Assembly (NCBI GenBank): GCA_021809105.1
Contig: JAKBAM010000005.1
Location: 64,633 to 128,632 of the forward strand
Length of the DNA stretch: 64,000 nt
Direction: 5' to 3'
Origin: Actinomycetes bacterium
GTDB lineage: Bacteria; Actinomycetota; Acidimicrobiia; Acidimicrobiales; Palsa-688
The first letter of the stretch is position 1; each line of letters begins with the position of its first letter. The notes under the pieces are model-generated. The model ran no database searches. It saw only the letters and a program-made list of their open reading frames with translations, and was not told the DNA's origin. The translations under genes and the position numbers were made by a program. Below, one piece after another: positions 50,831 to 60,470 of this stretch.

Positions 50831-51397
50831 CTACGACGACAGCAGTACGGCGACGAGGGCGCCGGCCACGAGGAACGGGCCGGCGGCCAGCGCACGGCGT
50901 CGAGCGCCGTGGTCGAGAAGGTGATGTGCCGGGAGGGCGAGAGCAGCGAGTAGCCAGGCGGCGAGGGTGCCGCTGCTGAGGGCGGACCAGCCGAGCCAGC
51001 CGAGGTAGAGGCCGAGTAGGGCGCCGAGTTCGATGTCGCCAATGCCGAACTGGGTTGGTAAGGCCAGCCCGAGGACGAGGTAGAAACCCACGAGCGAGGC
51101 CATGGCGATACTGCCGCGGGCAAGCGCCCACCACTGGCCCCGAGATGCCGACGCCACGGCGAGCAGCACGGCGGCGAGTGGATATGACGGGAGCATGATC
51201 GCCTCGGGGATCTTTCGGGTGGCGAGATCGGTGACGGTGACCACAGCTGAGGCCGCGCCGAGAGCGAGGTATGCGGGGAGGGCGGGGGACCATCCGAACC
51301 GCCAGGCCATCGCTGCCTCGATGCCGGCGCCCAGGGCGCAGGTTGCCGCTATGCGGGCGGGCGTGTCGATGCCGGGGAGGAGCTTCGCGGTGTTCAC
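50831..51397 (-). CDS. prepilin peptidase (A24 family)
   Basis: A 188-residue membrane protease from GTG 51397, overlapping the upstream stop. The two catalytic aspartates are in VTVTDLATRKIP and GIGDIELGALLG (GxGD). About six hydrophobic segments. It would cleave the Flp pilin and TadE-type pseudopilins made by this operon. Confidence 0.88.
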   Translation of the reverse strand: MNTAKLLPGIDTPARIAATCALGAGIEAAMAWRFGWSPALPAYLALGAASAVVTVTDLATRKIPEAIMLPSYPLAAVLLAVASASRGQWWALARGSIAMASLVGFYLVLGLALPTQFGIGDIELGALLGLYLGWLGWSALSSGTLAAWLLAALALPAHHLLDHGARRRALAAGPFLVAGALVAVLLSS

Positions 51398-54177
51398 GAC
51401 GACAGCCGGACCGGGTGAGGTCCCGTCGGCGGATTGGCGCTGGGGGCGGTGAGGTTGCGATAGAGGCGGGCGGTGGCGTCGTCCATGTCGACGTCGAGAT
51501 CGGCCAGGCGACGCCGCAGGAGCTGCCAAGTGGCGGTGACCGCGTCCATGCGGCCGTGGACAGCGTGGAGGGCCATGAGCCGGCGGTAGGGCTCCTCGGC
51601 GTAGCGGTCCAGGTCGATGGCCCGCTCCAGGGTGGCGACCGAGGCGTCAGGGCGGCCGGCGTGGTCTTCGAGCTCGGCCAGGCGGAGGTGCGCGTCGAGT
51701 GCTCGGCGGTGGAGGTCTTGGCGGGTCGGTTCGACCCACGGGTAGCCGACACCTTGGAGCAGGTCGCCCCGGTAGAGGTCGACCGCCTGGCGGAGCGCGA
51801 CCCGGGCGGTCTCGTCGGTGTCGGCCCGGGCGGCTTGGGTGAGCGCGGCCTGGAAGACCCACAGGTCACAGCTGATCTCGGCCGGGTTGGGCCGGTAGTG
51901 CTCGCCGGTCTTCTCCAGCACGTCGAGGGCGTCGTCGCCTGCGCTGCGGAACCGGGCGCGCAGGTCGCCGAAGGGACGCCAGAACTGCTTGCGAACCTGG
52001 TCGGGGTCGGTGTTCGGCCACAGGGCATCGACGGCCTCGTCGCTCGTAGCACCCTCGGGGCGCAGCAGGTACCAGGCGAACAGGGCCTTGGCCCGGCCGC
52101 GTAGCCCACTCGTGACCGGCTCGCCGTCCACGGTGATGCGGAAGGGGCCGAGCATGTGGACAACGATCGGGCGCTCACCATCCGCGTTGGGGAGTGACTG
52201 CTCGGGCCATGGTTCCGCTATTTGCTGGGCAAGCGCGGTATCGCCGTTCCGGTGGGGCGGGTGGAGGATGGTGATCGCCTCGTCCTCCTCGTCCAGGAGG
52301 TCCGCGTCGTCGGAGTGCTCGTCGTGGCTGTTGGCCACCGCACCGAGCAGCTCGGCCGCCTCGTCGCCCCGGAGGCCGAAGAGCTGCGCGCCGGCGAGAC
52401 GCGCGTCGAGCGTGGCCGGCTCGGCATGGGTGACGGTGCGGCTGGTGTCGGTAACCAGCTGGCCGGTGCTGAGCGGGTTGTCACCTAGGAAGATCACGGC
52501 GATGCCGAGCCGCGGTGCGTTGGTGAGCAGCGCGGCCCATCGCCCGAGTGAGGGTTGGGGGACGTCGTCGACGAACGTTGCGACTAGCGGCAGGGGGTTC
52601 TCGGGGTTGGCGGCCCGGAAGCTGGCGGCGTCGAGAGCGTCTGCCGCGTCGAGGCGCCGGGTCCGGGCGATGACCTCGGCCTCGATCGCCCGGGCCGCCT
52701 GGTCGGTCGATCCGACTCGGCGGATCGCCGGGTCGGGACGCAGGCCCGGTAGGAGCCGCTCGGCGAGGTCGGCGGTGAGCAGGATCTCGGCGGCGCCGGG
52801 GCCGGCCCGCACGAGCAGACCGGCGACGACCGCTCGGGCGATGTCGTCGGTTCCCGGCCCACAGAGCGCCATGCCGGACAGGTCGGTCATCTCGATCACG
52901 ACGGGCCTTCCGTCGCGAGTGCCGACCTCCAGGTGGCCGGGGTCCTGGCGGCGTTTGTCGTCGTCGAATGGAGCGACTGGCACTGTTCCGGGATCCGGGA
53001 TGGTTTCCTGATCGGCCTCGGTACCGGAGGGATGGGAGAGGTAGCGCAACGTCGGCCGGAGCGGCTCGGGGGTGAGGGTCCGGCCGGGCTCGGGTGGCCG
53101 GTAGCGGTAGGCGTGGCGGCGACGGAGCTGGCCGAGGGCGACGGCGGAGAGGACCCCGGCGGCGAAGGAGCCAGCGACTACCGACCCTGACGGCAAGCGC
53201 ACCGGTTCGGCGGTGTGAGCGGCGGGATGCGGCGCGACAGCCGCCGTCGGTGAGGCGTCGTGGTGGGCACGCGCTGGAAGCGAGACGGGTGCCGGTGCCG
53301 GTCTGGTCGGTTCGGTGGTGGGTGCCGGTGCCGGCTGGGTGACGGGAGCCGGTGTAGGGGATGACGTCGCCGCCGAAGGCGCTTGGCGTGCCTGGGTGGG
53401 AGTGGGTGGTGAGGGTAGGACGAGGGTCCAGCCGGGGTCGATCCAGTGGGGGTCGGTGAGGGTGGCCCCGTCGGGTTGGGACCGGCCTTCGTTGAGCTGG
53501 TAGATCTCGGACCATCGCAGCGGGTCGCCGAGCTGCCGTTCGGCGATGCCCCAGAGGGTGTCGCCGCGTTGGACGACATAAGTGGTCGAGGCGGCCGGCG
53601 GCGGGGCGGCCGGCGTTGTTGCGTTCGGCGGGCTGGTTCCGTCCGTTGCGGCGGGGGTGGCCGGGTTGCTGGTCATGAGCGGCGGGCTGGCGTCGGTGAG
53701 GACGGTCTCCTTCAATGTCGTGTCCTTCAGGACCAGGGCAGCGACCGGGCGGCGCGCCGTGGCGGCGGACAGGCCGCCGTCGGTCGATCCTGGCGTGGTC
53801 AGGTGGCCGGGCCGGGGGACGAGGGTGAGGCAGGCCACGACGACGGCGACGACGAGGCGGCCGGTGACGGGTTGGAAGATGCCGGCGAGGGGGAGCCGGG
53901 GAGCGTGGCGGCCGGAGAGGGCAGCGGGGATCTCGACGGCGATCGACGCGACGAGGACAGCCCAGGTGATCCACACGACCACGGCCAGGGCGTCGACGAG
54001 GGTTTGGTTGGGGATGCCTTGGCGGTTGAGGGCGCGGCCGACTTGACCGGCGGAGGGGACGTGGTGTGGGAGGGGCCAGCCGACGAAGTGCCACAGCGCC
54101 CAAGGGACGCCGACCACCAAGACGGCGAGGAGCGCCAGGGCGGCAACGCCCTTGACGAGGTGCCCGAGGCGGGTCAT
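51394..54177 (-). CDS. LysM-BTAD fusion membrane regulator
   Basis: A 927-residue protein. ATG 54177 is chosen because it opens a membrane region (three helices within 1-130) and overlaps the upstream TadG-like stop. LysM at ~199-255 (YVVQRGDTLWGIAERQLGDP), a Pro/Thr linker, another membrane helix (~350), an ATPase-like middle (ALCGPGTDDIARAVVAGLLV), then a winged helix and BTAD domain (~667-910: HMLGPFRITVDGEPV, DLYRGDLLQGVGYPW). Possibly a wall-sensing regulator of the pilus. Confidence 0.82.
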   Translation of the reverse strand: MTRLGHLVKGVAALALLAVLVVGVPWALWHFVGWPLPHHVPSAGQVGRALNRQGIPNQTLVDALAVVVWITWAVLVASIAVEIPAALSGRHAPRLPLAGIFQPVTGRLVVAVVVACLTLVPRPGHLTTPGSTDGGLSAATARRPVAALVLKDTTLKETVLTDASPPLMTSNPATPAATDGTSPPNATTPAAPPPAASTTYVVQRGDTLWGIAERQLGDPLRWSEIYQLNEGRSQPDGATLTDPHWIDPGWTLVLPSPPTPTQARQAPSAATSSPTPAPVTQPAPAPTTEPTRPAPAPVSLPARAHHDASPTAAVAPHPAAHTAEPVRLPSGSVVAGSFAAGVLSAVALGQLRRRHAYRYRPPEPGRTLTPEPLRPTLRYLSHPSGTEADQETIPDPGTVPVAPFDDDKRRQDPGHLEVGTRDGRPVVIEMTDLSGMALCGPGTDDIARAVVAGLLVRAGPGAAEILLTADLAERLLPGLRPDPAIRRVGSTDQAARAIEAEVIARTRRLDAADALDAASFRAANPENPLPLVATFVDDVPQPSLGRWAALLTNAPRLGIAVIFLGDNPLSTGQLVTDTSRTVTHAEPATLDARLAGAQLFGLRGDEAAELLGAVANSHDEHSDDADLLDEEDEAITILHPPHRNGDTALAQQIAEPWPEQSLPNADGERPIVVHMLGPFRITVDGEPVTSGLRGRAKALFAWYLLRPEGATSDEAVDALWPNTDPDQVRKQFWRPFGDLRARFRSAGDDALDVLEKTGEHYRPNPAEISCDLWVFQAALTQAARADTDETARVALRQAVDLYRGDLLQGVGYPWVEPTRQDLHRRALDAHLRLAELEDHAGRPDASVATLERAIDLDRYAEEPYRRLMALHAVHGRMDAVTATWQLLRRRLADLDVDMDDATARLYRNLTAPSANPPTGPHPVRLSS

Positions 54178-54626
54178 GGTCCAGCGCCGATCTGATTGTT
54201 GGCTTGTTCGGCGGTGGCGGTCCCGCTGCCGGTCTCGGTGAAGTGGCTGATGCCGGCGAGGTCGAGGATCTGGGTGGGCTGGGTGATGGTGACGGTCACG
54301 GTGACCTGGTTGCCGGTGACGGCCACGGTCCCGGTGTTGCCGGCCGCCGCGAGATAGTGCTGGGCGTCGGCGGTGGCCTGGGTGGGGTCGAGGGTGATCT
54401 GGCCGGTGGCCCGGTAGGTGGGGATGTCGATGGCCTGGGCGCCGGCCCGGGCGCCGGCTTGGGCGTCGTCGATGGCCCGGACCCGGGCGGCAAGGGCAAG
54501 GCCGCCGTCGAGGACGAGTCCGGCCATGAGTAACAGCGCCAGGGTGAAGATGACCACGAAGGCGGTGACCATCCCCGCGTCTCGTTCGCCGAGCCGGGCG
54601 CGCACGTGTCGGACGGCGGCGGTCAT
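54174..54626 (-). CDS. TadG/Flp-assembly-like pseudopilin
   Basis: A 150-residue protein: GERDAGMVTAFVVIFTLALL LMAGLVLDGGLALAARVRAID is a TadG-type N-terminal membrane segment; the rest is Thr/Ala-rich and exported. It overlaps both neighbours by four bases. Confidence 0.78.
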   Translation of the reverse strand: MTAAVRHVRARLGERDAGMVTAFVVIFTLALLLMAGLVLDGGLALAARVRAIDDAQAGARAGAQAIDIPTYRATGQITLDPTQATADAQHYLAAAGNTGTVAVTGNQVTVTVTITQPTQILDLAGISHFTETGSGTATAEQANNQIGAGP

Positions 54627-55063
54627 GGGGCTCGGTAGACGTCGATGACCGCGGTGGCGGTCGAGCTGACCGACTCGGAGGCGGGGAGCCGGAGCCCGGT
54701 GAGGTCGGAGAGGGCGACGTGGCAGGTGACGGTGACCGCCACTGAGCCGCCGGGGGCGAACTGGGCGGTGTCGGTGTTGACGGTGAGTTGGGCGCAGGTG
54801 ACATGGGCCGAGCCCAGTGCCGCCGTGGCGGTCTGGGTGGCCATGGCCGTCGCGGTGGCGGGGTCGCGTGCGATGGAGGCGGCGCGGGCCGCTTGGGCCG
54901 CGGCCCCGTCGACGTCGAGGCGCGCCCCGGCAAGGCGGCCGATGGCGACCACGAACAACAGCAGCAAGATGAGCAGCGGGGTGAGTAGGACCAGCTCCGT
55001 AGTGACGCTGCCTCGTTCGTCGTGCCCCAGCCGGCCCAGGCTTCGGGTGCGCGGGTGGGTCAT
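54623..55063 (-). CDS. TadE-like pseudopilin
   Basis: A 146-residue protein with the TadE opening DERGSVTTELVLLTPLLILL LLFVVAIGRL, the Glu at position 5 of the processed segment included; two Cys in the exported part may form a disulfide. Second of three tandem TadE/G-type genes. Confidence 0.85.
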   Translation of the reverse strand: MTHPRTRSLGRLGHDERGSVTTELVLLTPLLILLLLFVVAIGRLAGARLDVDGAAAQAARAASIARDPATATAMATQTATAALGSAHVTCAQLTVNTDTAQFAPGGSVAVTVTCHVALSDLTGLRLPASESVSSTATAVIDVYRAP

Positions 55064-55512
55064 GGGCCTTGGCCCGGGACCGTGTAGATCTCGGTCGGTC
55101 CGGTAGCGACCGCCTTGACCGGGAGCGAGAACAGTCCGACGATGCTCTCGGCGTGGCCGGTCACCGTCACCGTCGTGGTGGCGTTGGTCCGGGCAGCGGT
55201 GATGCTCGAGTCGACGAGCACGCTCGATCCGAGCTGATGCAGGACGCTTTGCGCTTGTTCCTGGCCGGCCGCCGCGCTCTCGCCTTGGAGCCGGCCTACT
55301 GCGAGGCCTTGTTGGGCGACGGCGGAGGCGATGTGCTCTGCGTGCTGCCAGAGGGCGAACTGGATGACCCCCATGATCAGCAACAGCAGGAGCGGCGTGG
55401 CGATGACCAACTCGGCCGACACCGCGCCGCGCTCATCGCGGACCAGGGCGCGACCTACCCGACGATGGCGTCGTCGTTGTACCGACAGGTCGAAGGACCG
55501 GGCGGCGGTCAT
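55060..55512 (-). CDS. TadE-like pseudopilin
   Basis: A 150-residue protein from ATG 55512. DERGAVSAELVIATPLLLLL IMGVIQFALWQHAEHIASAV is a textbook TadE segment. It follows the Flp pilin gene and overlaps the next tadE. Confidence 0.88.
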   Translation of the reverse strand: MTAARSFDLSVQRRRHRRVGRALVRDERGAVSAELVIATPLLLLLIMGVIQFALWQHAEHIASAVAQQGLAVGRLQGESAAAGQEQAQSVLHQLGSSVLVDSSITAARTNATTTVTVTGHAESIVGLFSLPVKAVATGPTEIYTVPGQGP

Positions 55513-55520
55513 GGTGCTGG

Positions 55521-55724
55521 TCAGTTCCCGGTGTTGATGTTGTGGGCCGAGGCGACGACCTTGGCCACGATGATCCCGACCGCGGTGAGCGCCAAGGCGG
55601 CCAACAGGGCGGTCACGATGACGGCTTCGGTTGAGTAGCCGGCCTCGGGATCGGCCCGCAACGCCTGCCACCTGACGGTGAGGGTTTGGATGAGATGGCG
55701 GAGGATGATCAGTTCAGGGAACAC
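55521..55724 (-). CDS. Flp-type pilin
   Basis: A 67-residue protein from GTG 55724 with AAAGGAC upstream. ADPEAGYSTEAVIVTALLAA LALTAVGIIVAKVV has the Glu and Tyr pattern of Flp-type or TadA-type pilins with a single helix. It is the likely pilus subunit. Confidence 0.75.
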   Translation of the reverse strand: MFPELIILRHLIQTLTVRWQALRADPEAGYSTEAVIVTALLAALALTAVGIIVAKVVASAHNINTGN

Positions 55725-55774
55725 GGTGCTTGTCCTTTCATGTCATGGGCCTACTTTCCGTTGGTGTTGCTGGG

Positions 55775-56683
55775 CTATCCGAGGCCGGTGAGGACCTTCT
55801 CGACGGCTGGGTAGCCGAGAAAGACCAAGAATCCGGCGAAGAGCAGGACGACGGGGAGGCTCATGCGTTCGGTGGCGGCCTGATCGGCGGTCTCGGCTTC
55901 GGCCAGCTCGTGGGTGCGTAGCGAGGCGGCCTTGGCCGCCAACGAGGCGCGGACCTTGGAACCTTCGGTGCCGGCCAGGGACACGCTGGCGGCCAGCTCC
56001 GACAGCTCGCCGACCCCGAGCTCGTTCCCGAGCCGGCCGAGGGCGGCCCAGGGGGTCTCCCGGGCCAGGCGGGCCTGGTCGAGCGCGCGGCGCAGGTAGG
56101 CGAACGCCCAACCGGCCCCGACACCGGCTGCATCGCCGAGCGCGGTCTCGACCCCGCCACCTCCGGCCAGGGCCACGACGACGAGGTCGAGGAAGCTGGA
56201 CAGGGCGTGGCGGAAGTCCCGCCGCCGTCGCCCGGCGTCGGCGTGGATACCGAGGTCGGGCAGCACGAAACCGGCCACCGCGAAGACCAACGACGCCCAC
56301 AAGGGCACCACCACCGGCAGATGGGCGCCGCCCAAGAGCAGCAGCGAGGCGACGGCGGGGACGAACAGTAGCCCGACTAGCGCCAGGGTGACCTTCTCGG
56401 CTAGGTGACGTTCCGGGCTGCGGCCCAATACGGCGAGATCACGGCGGACGGTGCCCGGGAGCAGCCAGCCGGCCCCGGCCCGGGTGAGGGCGTCGGCGGC
56501 CGGACGCCCGAGGCGGGCGGCGAACCCGCCGTCTGCCTCTGGGACAAGGACGGGGGCGGCTTCGGGGAGCCGGCGCAGTTGGGCCAGGGCTTGGGCGAGG
56601 GATGGCCGGGGCGGGTAGAGGCCGCGAACGATCAGCAGCAGTCCGGCGCCGACTCCGCCGCCACAGACCAGGGCGACGATCAC
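55775..56683 (-). CDS. tadC: TadC-like pilus assembly membrane protein
   Basis: A 302-residue T2SSF-domain protein: an N-terminal helix, LGIHADAGRRRRDFRHALSS FLDLVVVALAGGGGVETAL, and a C-terminal helix pair (MSLPVVLLFAGFLVFLGYPA). It forms the inner-membrane platform with TadB. GTG 56683 overlaps tadB. Confidence 0.88.
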   Translation of the reverse strand: MIVALVCGGGVGAGLLLIVRGLYPPRPSLAQALAQLRRLPEAAPVLVPEADGGFAARLGRPAADALTRAGAGWLLPGTVRRDLAVLGRSPERHLAEKVTLALVGLLFVPAVASLLLLGGAHLPVVVPLWASLVFAVAGFVLPDLGIHADAGRRRRDFRHALSSFLDLVVVALAGGGGVETALGDAAGVGAGWAFAYLRRALDQARLARETPWAALGRLGNELGVGELSELAASVSLAGTEGSKVRASLAAKAASLRTHELAEAETADQAATERMSLPVVLLFAGFLVFLGYPAVEKVLTGLG

Positions 56684-57549
56684 GACCGCACCCCGGTAAG
56701 CCCGTCCCGGCTGGCGAACTCAGGACCTTTGCCGAGGAACCGCTCGACGGTGACCGGTCGGGTCATCTTCGCCAGCCACATGAACGCCGCCGCGAACACC
56801 CCGCCGACGAGGAGCAGGACGAGCTGGCCGACCGCGGTGTCGTAGGGGGCGAGGTAGCCACGGTTGAGGACAGCAAGGCCGAGGACGAGGCCGCCGGTGG
56901 CACCCACGATCACCCGGACCGAGGTGCGGGTGCGTGCCCGCCCGGCCTCGACCCGCAGGCGCATGGTGGCCTGGTCCCGGGCGGCTTGGGCGAGGGAGCC
57001 CAACAGCTCCCCGAGGCGTTGGGCCTGGTGCTCGGCCGCCAGGATGAGCGCGGCGACGACCAGGTCGCAGGTCGGGTCGGCCACATCGTCGGCGAAGGCC
57101 CGCAGTGCCGGGGCGAGCCGTTCGCCTTCCAAACGGACGGCAAGGGCGACGACTTCGGCTCTGATGGGCAGCGGGGCGACGGTGGCGGTGGCGACGATGG
57201 CCTGCTCCAATCCGGCGGCGCCGGCCATGGTGTCGCGCAGCATCTCTGCCCACCCGGCGATGGCCTCGATGCGCGCCACCGCCAAACTTCCGCCTTTGGC
57301 GCCGGTGAGTAGCCCGGGGGCACCCCAGCCGGCCAGGGCGGCCAACAGGGCGCCGACAGGCCAACCGGTGGCCGCGCCGACCACCACGGCGGCGCCGACG
57401 GCCAAGCCGATGCGCAGGTTGGCCCGCTCCACCTTCGGCCGGGTCGAGTCCCGCGTCGGCCGGGGCAGGTCGACGCCGCGCCAGCCGACGATGACCGAGA
57501 GGAGCCCGAGGCCGACCCCGGTCCCGCACAGGGCGGCCAGGGCGGTCAC
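56680..57549 (-). CDS. tadB: TadB-like pilus assembly membrane protein
   Basis: A 289-residue T2SSF-domain protein. GTG 57549 overlaps the tadA stop; the frame is open far upstream but only as the shadow of tadA. IAGWAEMLRDTMAGAAGLEQ AIV is the conserved block; hydrophobic helices flank it on both sides. Confidence 0.88.
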   Translation of the reverse strand: MTALAALCGTGVGLGLLSVIVGWRGVDLPRPTRDSTRPKVERANLRIGLAVGAAVVVGAATGWPVGALLAALAGWGAPGLLTGAKGGSLAVARIEAIAGWAEMLRDTMAGAAGLEQAIVATATVAPLPIRAEVVALAVRLEGERLAPALRAFADDVADPTCDLVVAALILAAEHQAQRLGELLGSLAQAARDQATMRLRVEAGRARTRTSVRVIVGATGGLVLGLAVLNRGYLAPYDTAVGQLVLLLVGGVFAAAFMWLAKMTRPVTVERFLGKGPEFASRDGLTGVRS

Positions 57550-58859
57550 TGCTCCCACCATCCCTGGGGCCGGTCCAACAGGCCCGGGTCGAACCCGACG
57601 GCGACCAGCTGGTCGAGGGTCTCGTTGCGCAGCGGGGCGCCGGGGACGGCCCGCCCGTCGGGGCCGGGCCGGAAGATCTCGTTGGAGACGATCATCGGTC
57701 CTTCGGCGTCGACCACCTCGCGGATCGAGGACACGTACCGGCGGTCGCCGTCTTGCGCCAGGTGGATCACAAAATGCACCGCGTTGGCCACCAGCAGGTT
57801 GGTGGCCTCCAGCGGCAGGCGCTCGGGGGCCTGGACGGCGTAGGTGGCGAGCTTGGAGAACGCGCCCCGCGACGACGAGGCATGTAGGGTGGCCATGGAC
57901 CCGTCGGTGCCCTGCGACATGGCGTTCAACAAGGCCAAGACCTCTTCGCCGCGGGCTTCGCCGACGATCACCCGGTCCGGGGACATGCGTAGCGCCCAGC
58001 GCACCAGCTCGGCCAGGCTGACCCCGCCCTCTCCCTCCAGGTTGGGTTCGCGGGCCTCCAGGGCGACGACGTCGGGGTGCAGATCGGGGAACCGGTCCAA
58101 GCCCAGCTCGAGCGAGTCCTCGATGGTGACCAGCCGCTCGGTGGGCGGGATGTCGGCGGCCATGGCCCGGAGCAGGGTCGTCTTTCCGGCCCCGGTCCCG
58201 CCGCAGATGATGCACGACTTGCGGGCCAGCATCACCGAGCGCACGAACTCGCGCAGTGCGATATCCAAGGTGCCCAGGCCGATCAGCTCGTCGGCGGTGA
58301 TGCGCAGGTAGCGGTGCCGGCGGATCGACAGGCACGGCCGGGCGGCCACCGCCATCAACGCGAACAGCCGCGACCCGTCCGGCAGCTGGAGCGAGAGCCG
58401 GGGGGAGCCGCGGTCGAAGCGGCGCTCGCCGATCCCGGTCCGAGCCGCCGCGGTGCGCAGCATCTCCTCCAGCTCCTCGTCGGACGAGGCGATCGGCTCG
58501 ACTTGTTCCCGCCGTCCGTCGGCGTAGCGGACCCATACCTGGTCGGCCCCGTTGGCGTTGATGTTCTCGATCCCCGGGTCATCGAGCAGCCGCTGGAGCC
58601 GGTTCAGGCGGAACAGGGCGTCGAACGTGGCCCGAGCCAGCTCGTCCTCGGCTGACGGTGACATGACCGGCTGCCCGGAAGACACCGCCTGGCGGGCACG
58701 GCGCTCCAACACCTCGGCGATCAACTGGCGCCCCAACGCCTGCTCGTCGGCCGCGCCCAGCGGCGCCCGGCCCGCCGCCTGCAGGCCACGCTCGCGCTCG
58801 GCCAGGGCCGCGAGAACCTCGACCCGCAGGTCGGCCACCAACCCGGTATCGGCAGTCAC
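57546..58859 (-). CDS. tadA: TadA/CpaF-type secretion ATPase
   Basis: A 437-residue hexameric ATPase of the T2SSE family. Walker A GGTGAGKTTLLRAMA, Asp box RLVTIEDSLELGL, Walker B MSPDRVIVGEARGEE and His box TDGSMATLHASSSRGAF are all present. It powers pilus assembly. Confidence 0.95.
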   Translation of the reverse strand: MTADTGLVADLRVEVLAALAERERGLQAAGRAPLGAADEQALGRQLIAEVLERRARQAVSSGQPVMSPSAEDELARATFDALFRLNRLQRLLDDPGIENINANGADQVWVRYADGRREQVEPIASSDEELEEMLRTAAARTGIGERRFDRGSPRLSLQLPDGSRLFALMAVAARPCLSIRRHRYLRITADELIGLGTLDIALREFVRSVMLARKSCIICGGTGAGKTTLLRAMAADIPPTERLVTIEDSLELGLDRFPDLHPDVVALEAREPNLEGEGGVSLAELVRWALRMSPDRVIVGEARGEEVLALLNAMSQGTDGSMATLHASSSRGAFSKLATYAVQAPERLPLEATNLLVANAVHFVIHLAQDGDRRYVSSIREVVDAEGPMIVSNEIFRPGPDGRAVPGAPLRNETLDQLVAVGFDPGLLDRPQGWWEQ

Positions 58860-58883
58860 GGCGTCGCCTTCATCGGGTCACCT

Positions 58884-59756
58884 TCACCGGGACACCTCCT
58901 CGGGCGCCGAGCCGTTCGTCGCAGACGCCGTGCCGTTCGTGGCAGACGCCGCCGGCTCGGTCCGCCACGACCGCAGCACCCGGGTCCGCAACGATCCGGC
59001 CGTTACCCTGTCTTCGACATGCTCTCCGGGGGCAGCCCCTGGGGCTTCGCCCCCGAGACTGTCGGCCAACGAGCGGGCCGCCCGCACCAGGGATGACATC
59101 CGCAGCTGCCGGGCCGATGCCGGCACCGATACCAGCCCGGCGGCCCCGTCGGGGTCCCACGGCAGGCGCGCCAGGACCTCAATCCCGAGGGCCTCGGCGA
59201 TCTCGTGGTCGGGGTAGGGGCCGTCGCCCACCAGCACCACCCCGGGCTTGCCGCCGTCGAGCAGGTGCGTCTCGGCCCACGTCGCCAGCGCGTGCAGATC
59301 GGCCAAACGCGGCCGGGCCACCAGCACGACCCGGTCCGCCGTCGCCATTGCCCCCAGGTCCGGCGAGCCGTGGTCGAGCCGGCCGCAGTCGATCAGCACG
59401 TCGGCGTCGAGCTCACCGAGGCGACCGATGACCCCGGCCAGCATCCCCAATGCGTTGCGTGCCTGTTCCCCCGCGGTGGGTCCGGCCAGCACGGCCGCCC
59501 CGCCCGGCAGGCGTTGGCAGTGCTCCCAGACCAGGTCCGGGTCGCCGCCGCGGCGGGCGGCCGCGGCCAAGGAGACCAGGCCCGGTTCGGGCGACCATCC
59601 CGACGCCGCGGCCAGCGTGCCGCCCGCCGGGTCCAACTCCGCCAGCAGCACCCTGTGCTCACTGGAATCGGGGCCACCGGGCCAGGTCGCGGTCAAGGCC
59701 ACGGCAAGGGTGGTGACTCCGCACGACCGGACCGAGGCGAACGCCAGCACGCTCAT
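58884..59756 (-). CDS. CpaE/TadZ-like MinD-family protein without a canonical P-loop
   Basis: A 290-residue protein from ATG 59756. FASVRSCGVTTLAVALTATW occupies the deviant Walker A position but lacks both lysines; LLAELDPAGGTLAAASGW, DVLIDCGRLD and VVLVARP are MinD-like. It likely places the pilus machine at the pole or membrane, as TadZ does, without ATP hydrolysis. 24 bp before tadA. Confidence 0.75.
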   Translation of the reverse strand: MSVLAFASVRSCGVTTLAVALTATWPGGPDSSEHRVLLAELDPAGGTLAAASGWSPEPGLVSLAAAARRGGDPDLVWEHCQRLPGGAAVLAGPTAGEQARNALGMLAGVIGRLGELDADVLIDCGRLDHGSPDLGAMATADRVVLVARPRLADLHALATWAETHLLDGGKPGVVLVGDGPYPDHEIAEALGIEVLARLPWDPDGAAGLVSVPASARQLRMSSLVRAARSLADSLGGEAPGAAPGEHVEDRVTAGSLRTRVLRSWRTEPAASATNGTASATNGSAPEEVSR

Positions 59757-59760
59757 CTCG

Positions 59761-60453
59761 TCACCCGCCCGCCCCGACCTGGACCAAGCTCGCCTGATTG
59801 GCTGCGGCGAGGGACGCCACCTCGTCGGCGTCACCCGTCGACACCTGGAGCGAGAACACCGTCGGGCCGCCCGAGGCGGGCGACGCCGCCTCGACGGCCA
59901 AGACCGTCGCCGCGACCGGGCTCCCGCTCGTGGCACTGACGGTGCCGCCGCCCGAGGACGATGAGGTGACCGGAACGACCTGGACCCGATCCCCCGCGGC
60001 GAGGTCGGGAGGGAACGAGCCGGCTTTGAGGGCCAATGCCACCACGTCCGACCTCGATCCCACCGGGGAAGCCGACCCGACCTCGCCAGAGGTGAGAAGC
60101 GCCCCCGCCACCAGGGGAACCGCCAGGCTGCGCCCCACCACGCTCGACTCCTCAGTGACCGGGATCGGCGCCAGGCCGCTCCCGGTCGAGACCCGCGCCG
60201 CCCGCAGGTCGCCGGGGGTGAGTACCTGGCCGGCGGCGAGGGGCTGGGTGACGACGAGGACCTCCTCGCGGCTACCCAGGTGCAGCGAGGCGTCGGTGAA
60301 CGCCAGAGCGCATCCGATCACCAACAGCACCCCGACCACGACGAGAGGCACCTGGCGGCGCCGGCCCGCCGGTCGAGGGCGCGCCGTGGCGAGTCGGGCG
60401 CCATTCGACGCCTGCTGGCCGTCGGTCGAGGTTCGCGGTGCGGTGATCGGCAT
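59761..60453 (-). CDS. CpaB/RcpC-like SAF-domain protein
   Basis: A 230-residue protein: a membrane helix (VPLVVVGVLLVIGCALAFTD), then a SAF domain (VLVVTQPLAAGQVLTPGDLR, VVGRSLAVPLVAGALLTSGE) and the RcpC-type region LAAGDRVQVVPV. CpaB proteins act in the envelope for Flp pilus assembly. Confidence 0.82.
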   Translation of the reverse strand: MPITAPRTSTDGQQASNGARLATARPRPAGRRRQVPLVVVGVLLVIGCALAFTDASLHLGSREEVLVVTQPLAAGQVLTPGDLRAARVSTGSGLAPIPVTEESSVVGRSLAVPLVAGALLTSGEVGSASPVGSRSDVVALALKAGSFPPDLAAGDRVQVVPVTSSSSGGGTVSATSGSPVAATVLAVEAASPASGGPTVFSLQVSTGDADEVASLAAANQASLVQVGAGG

Positions 60454-60470
60454 AGTTGGATGCGCCTTTC

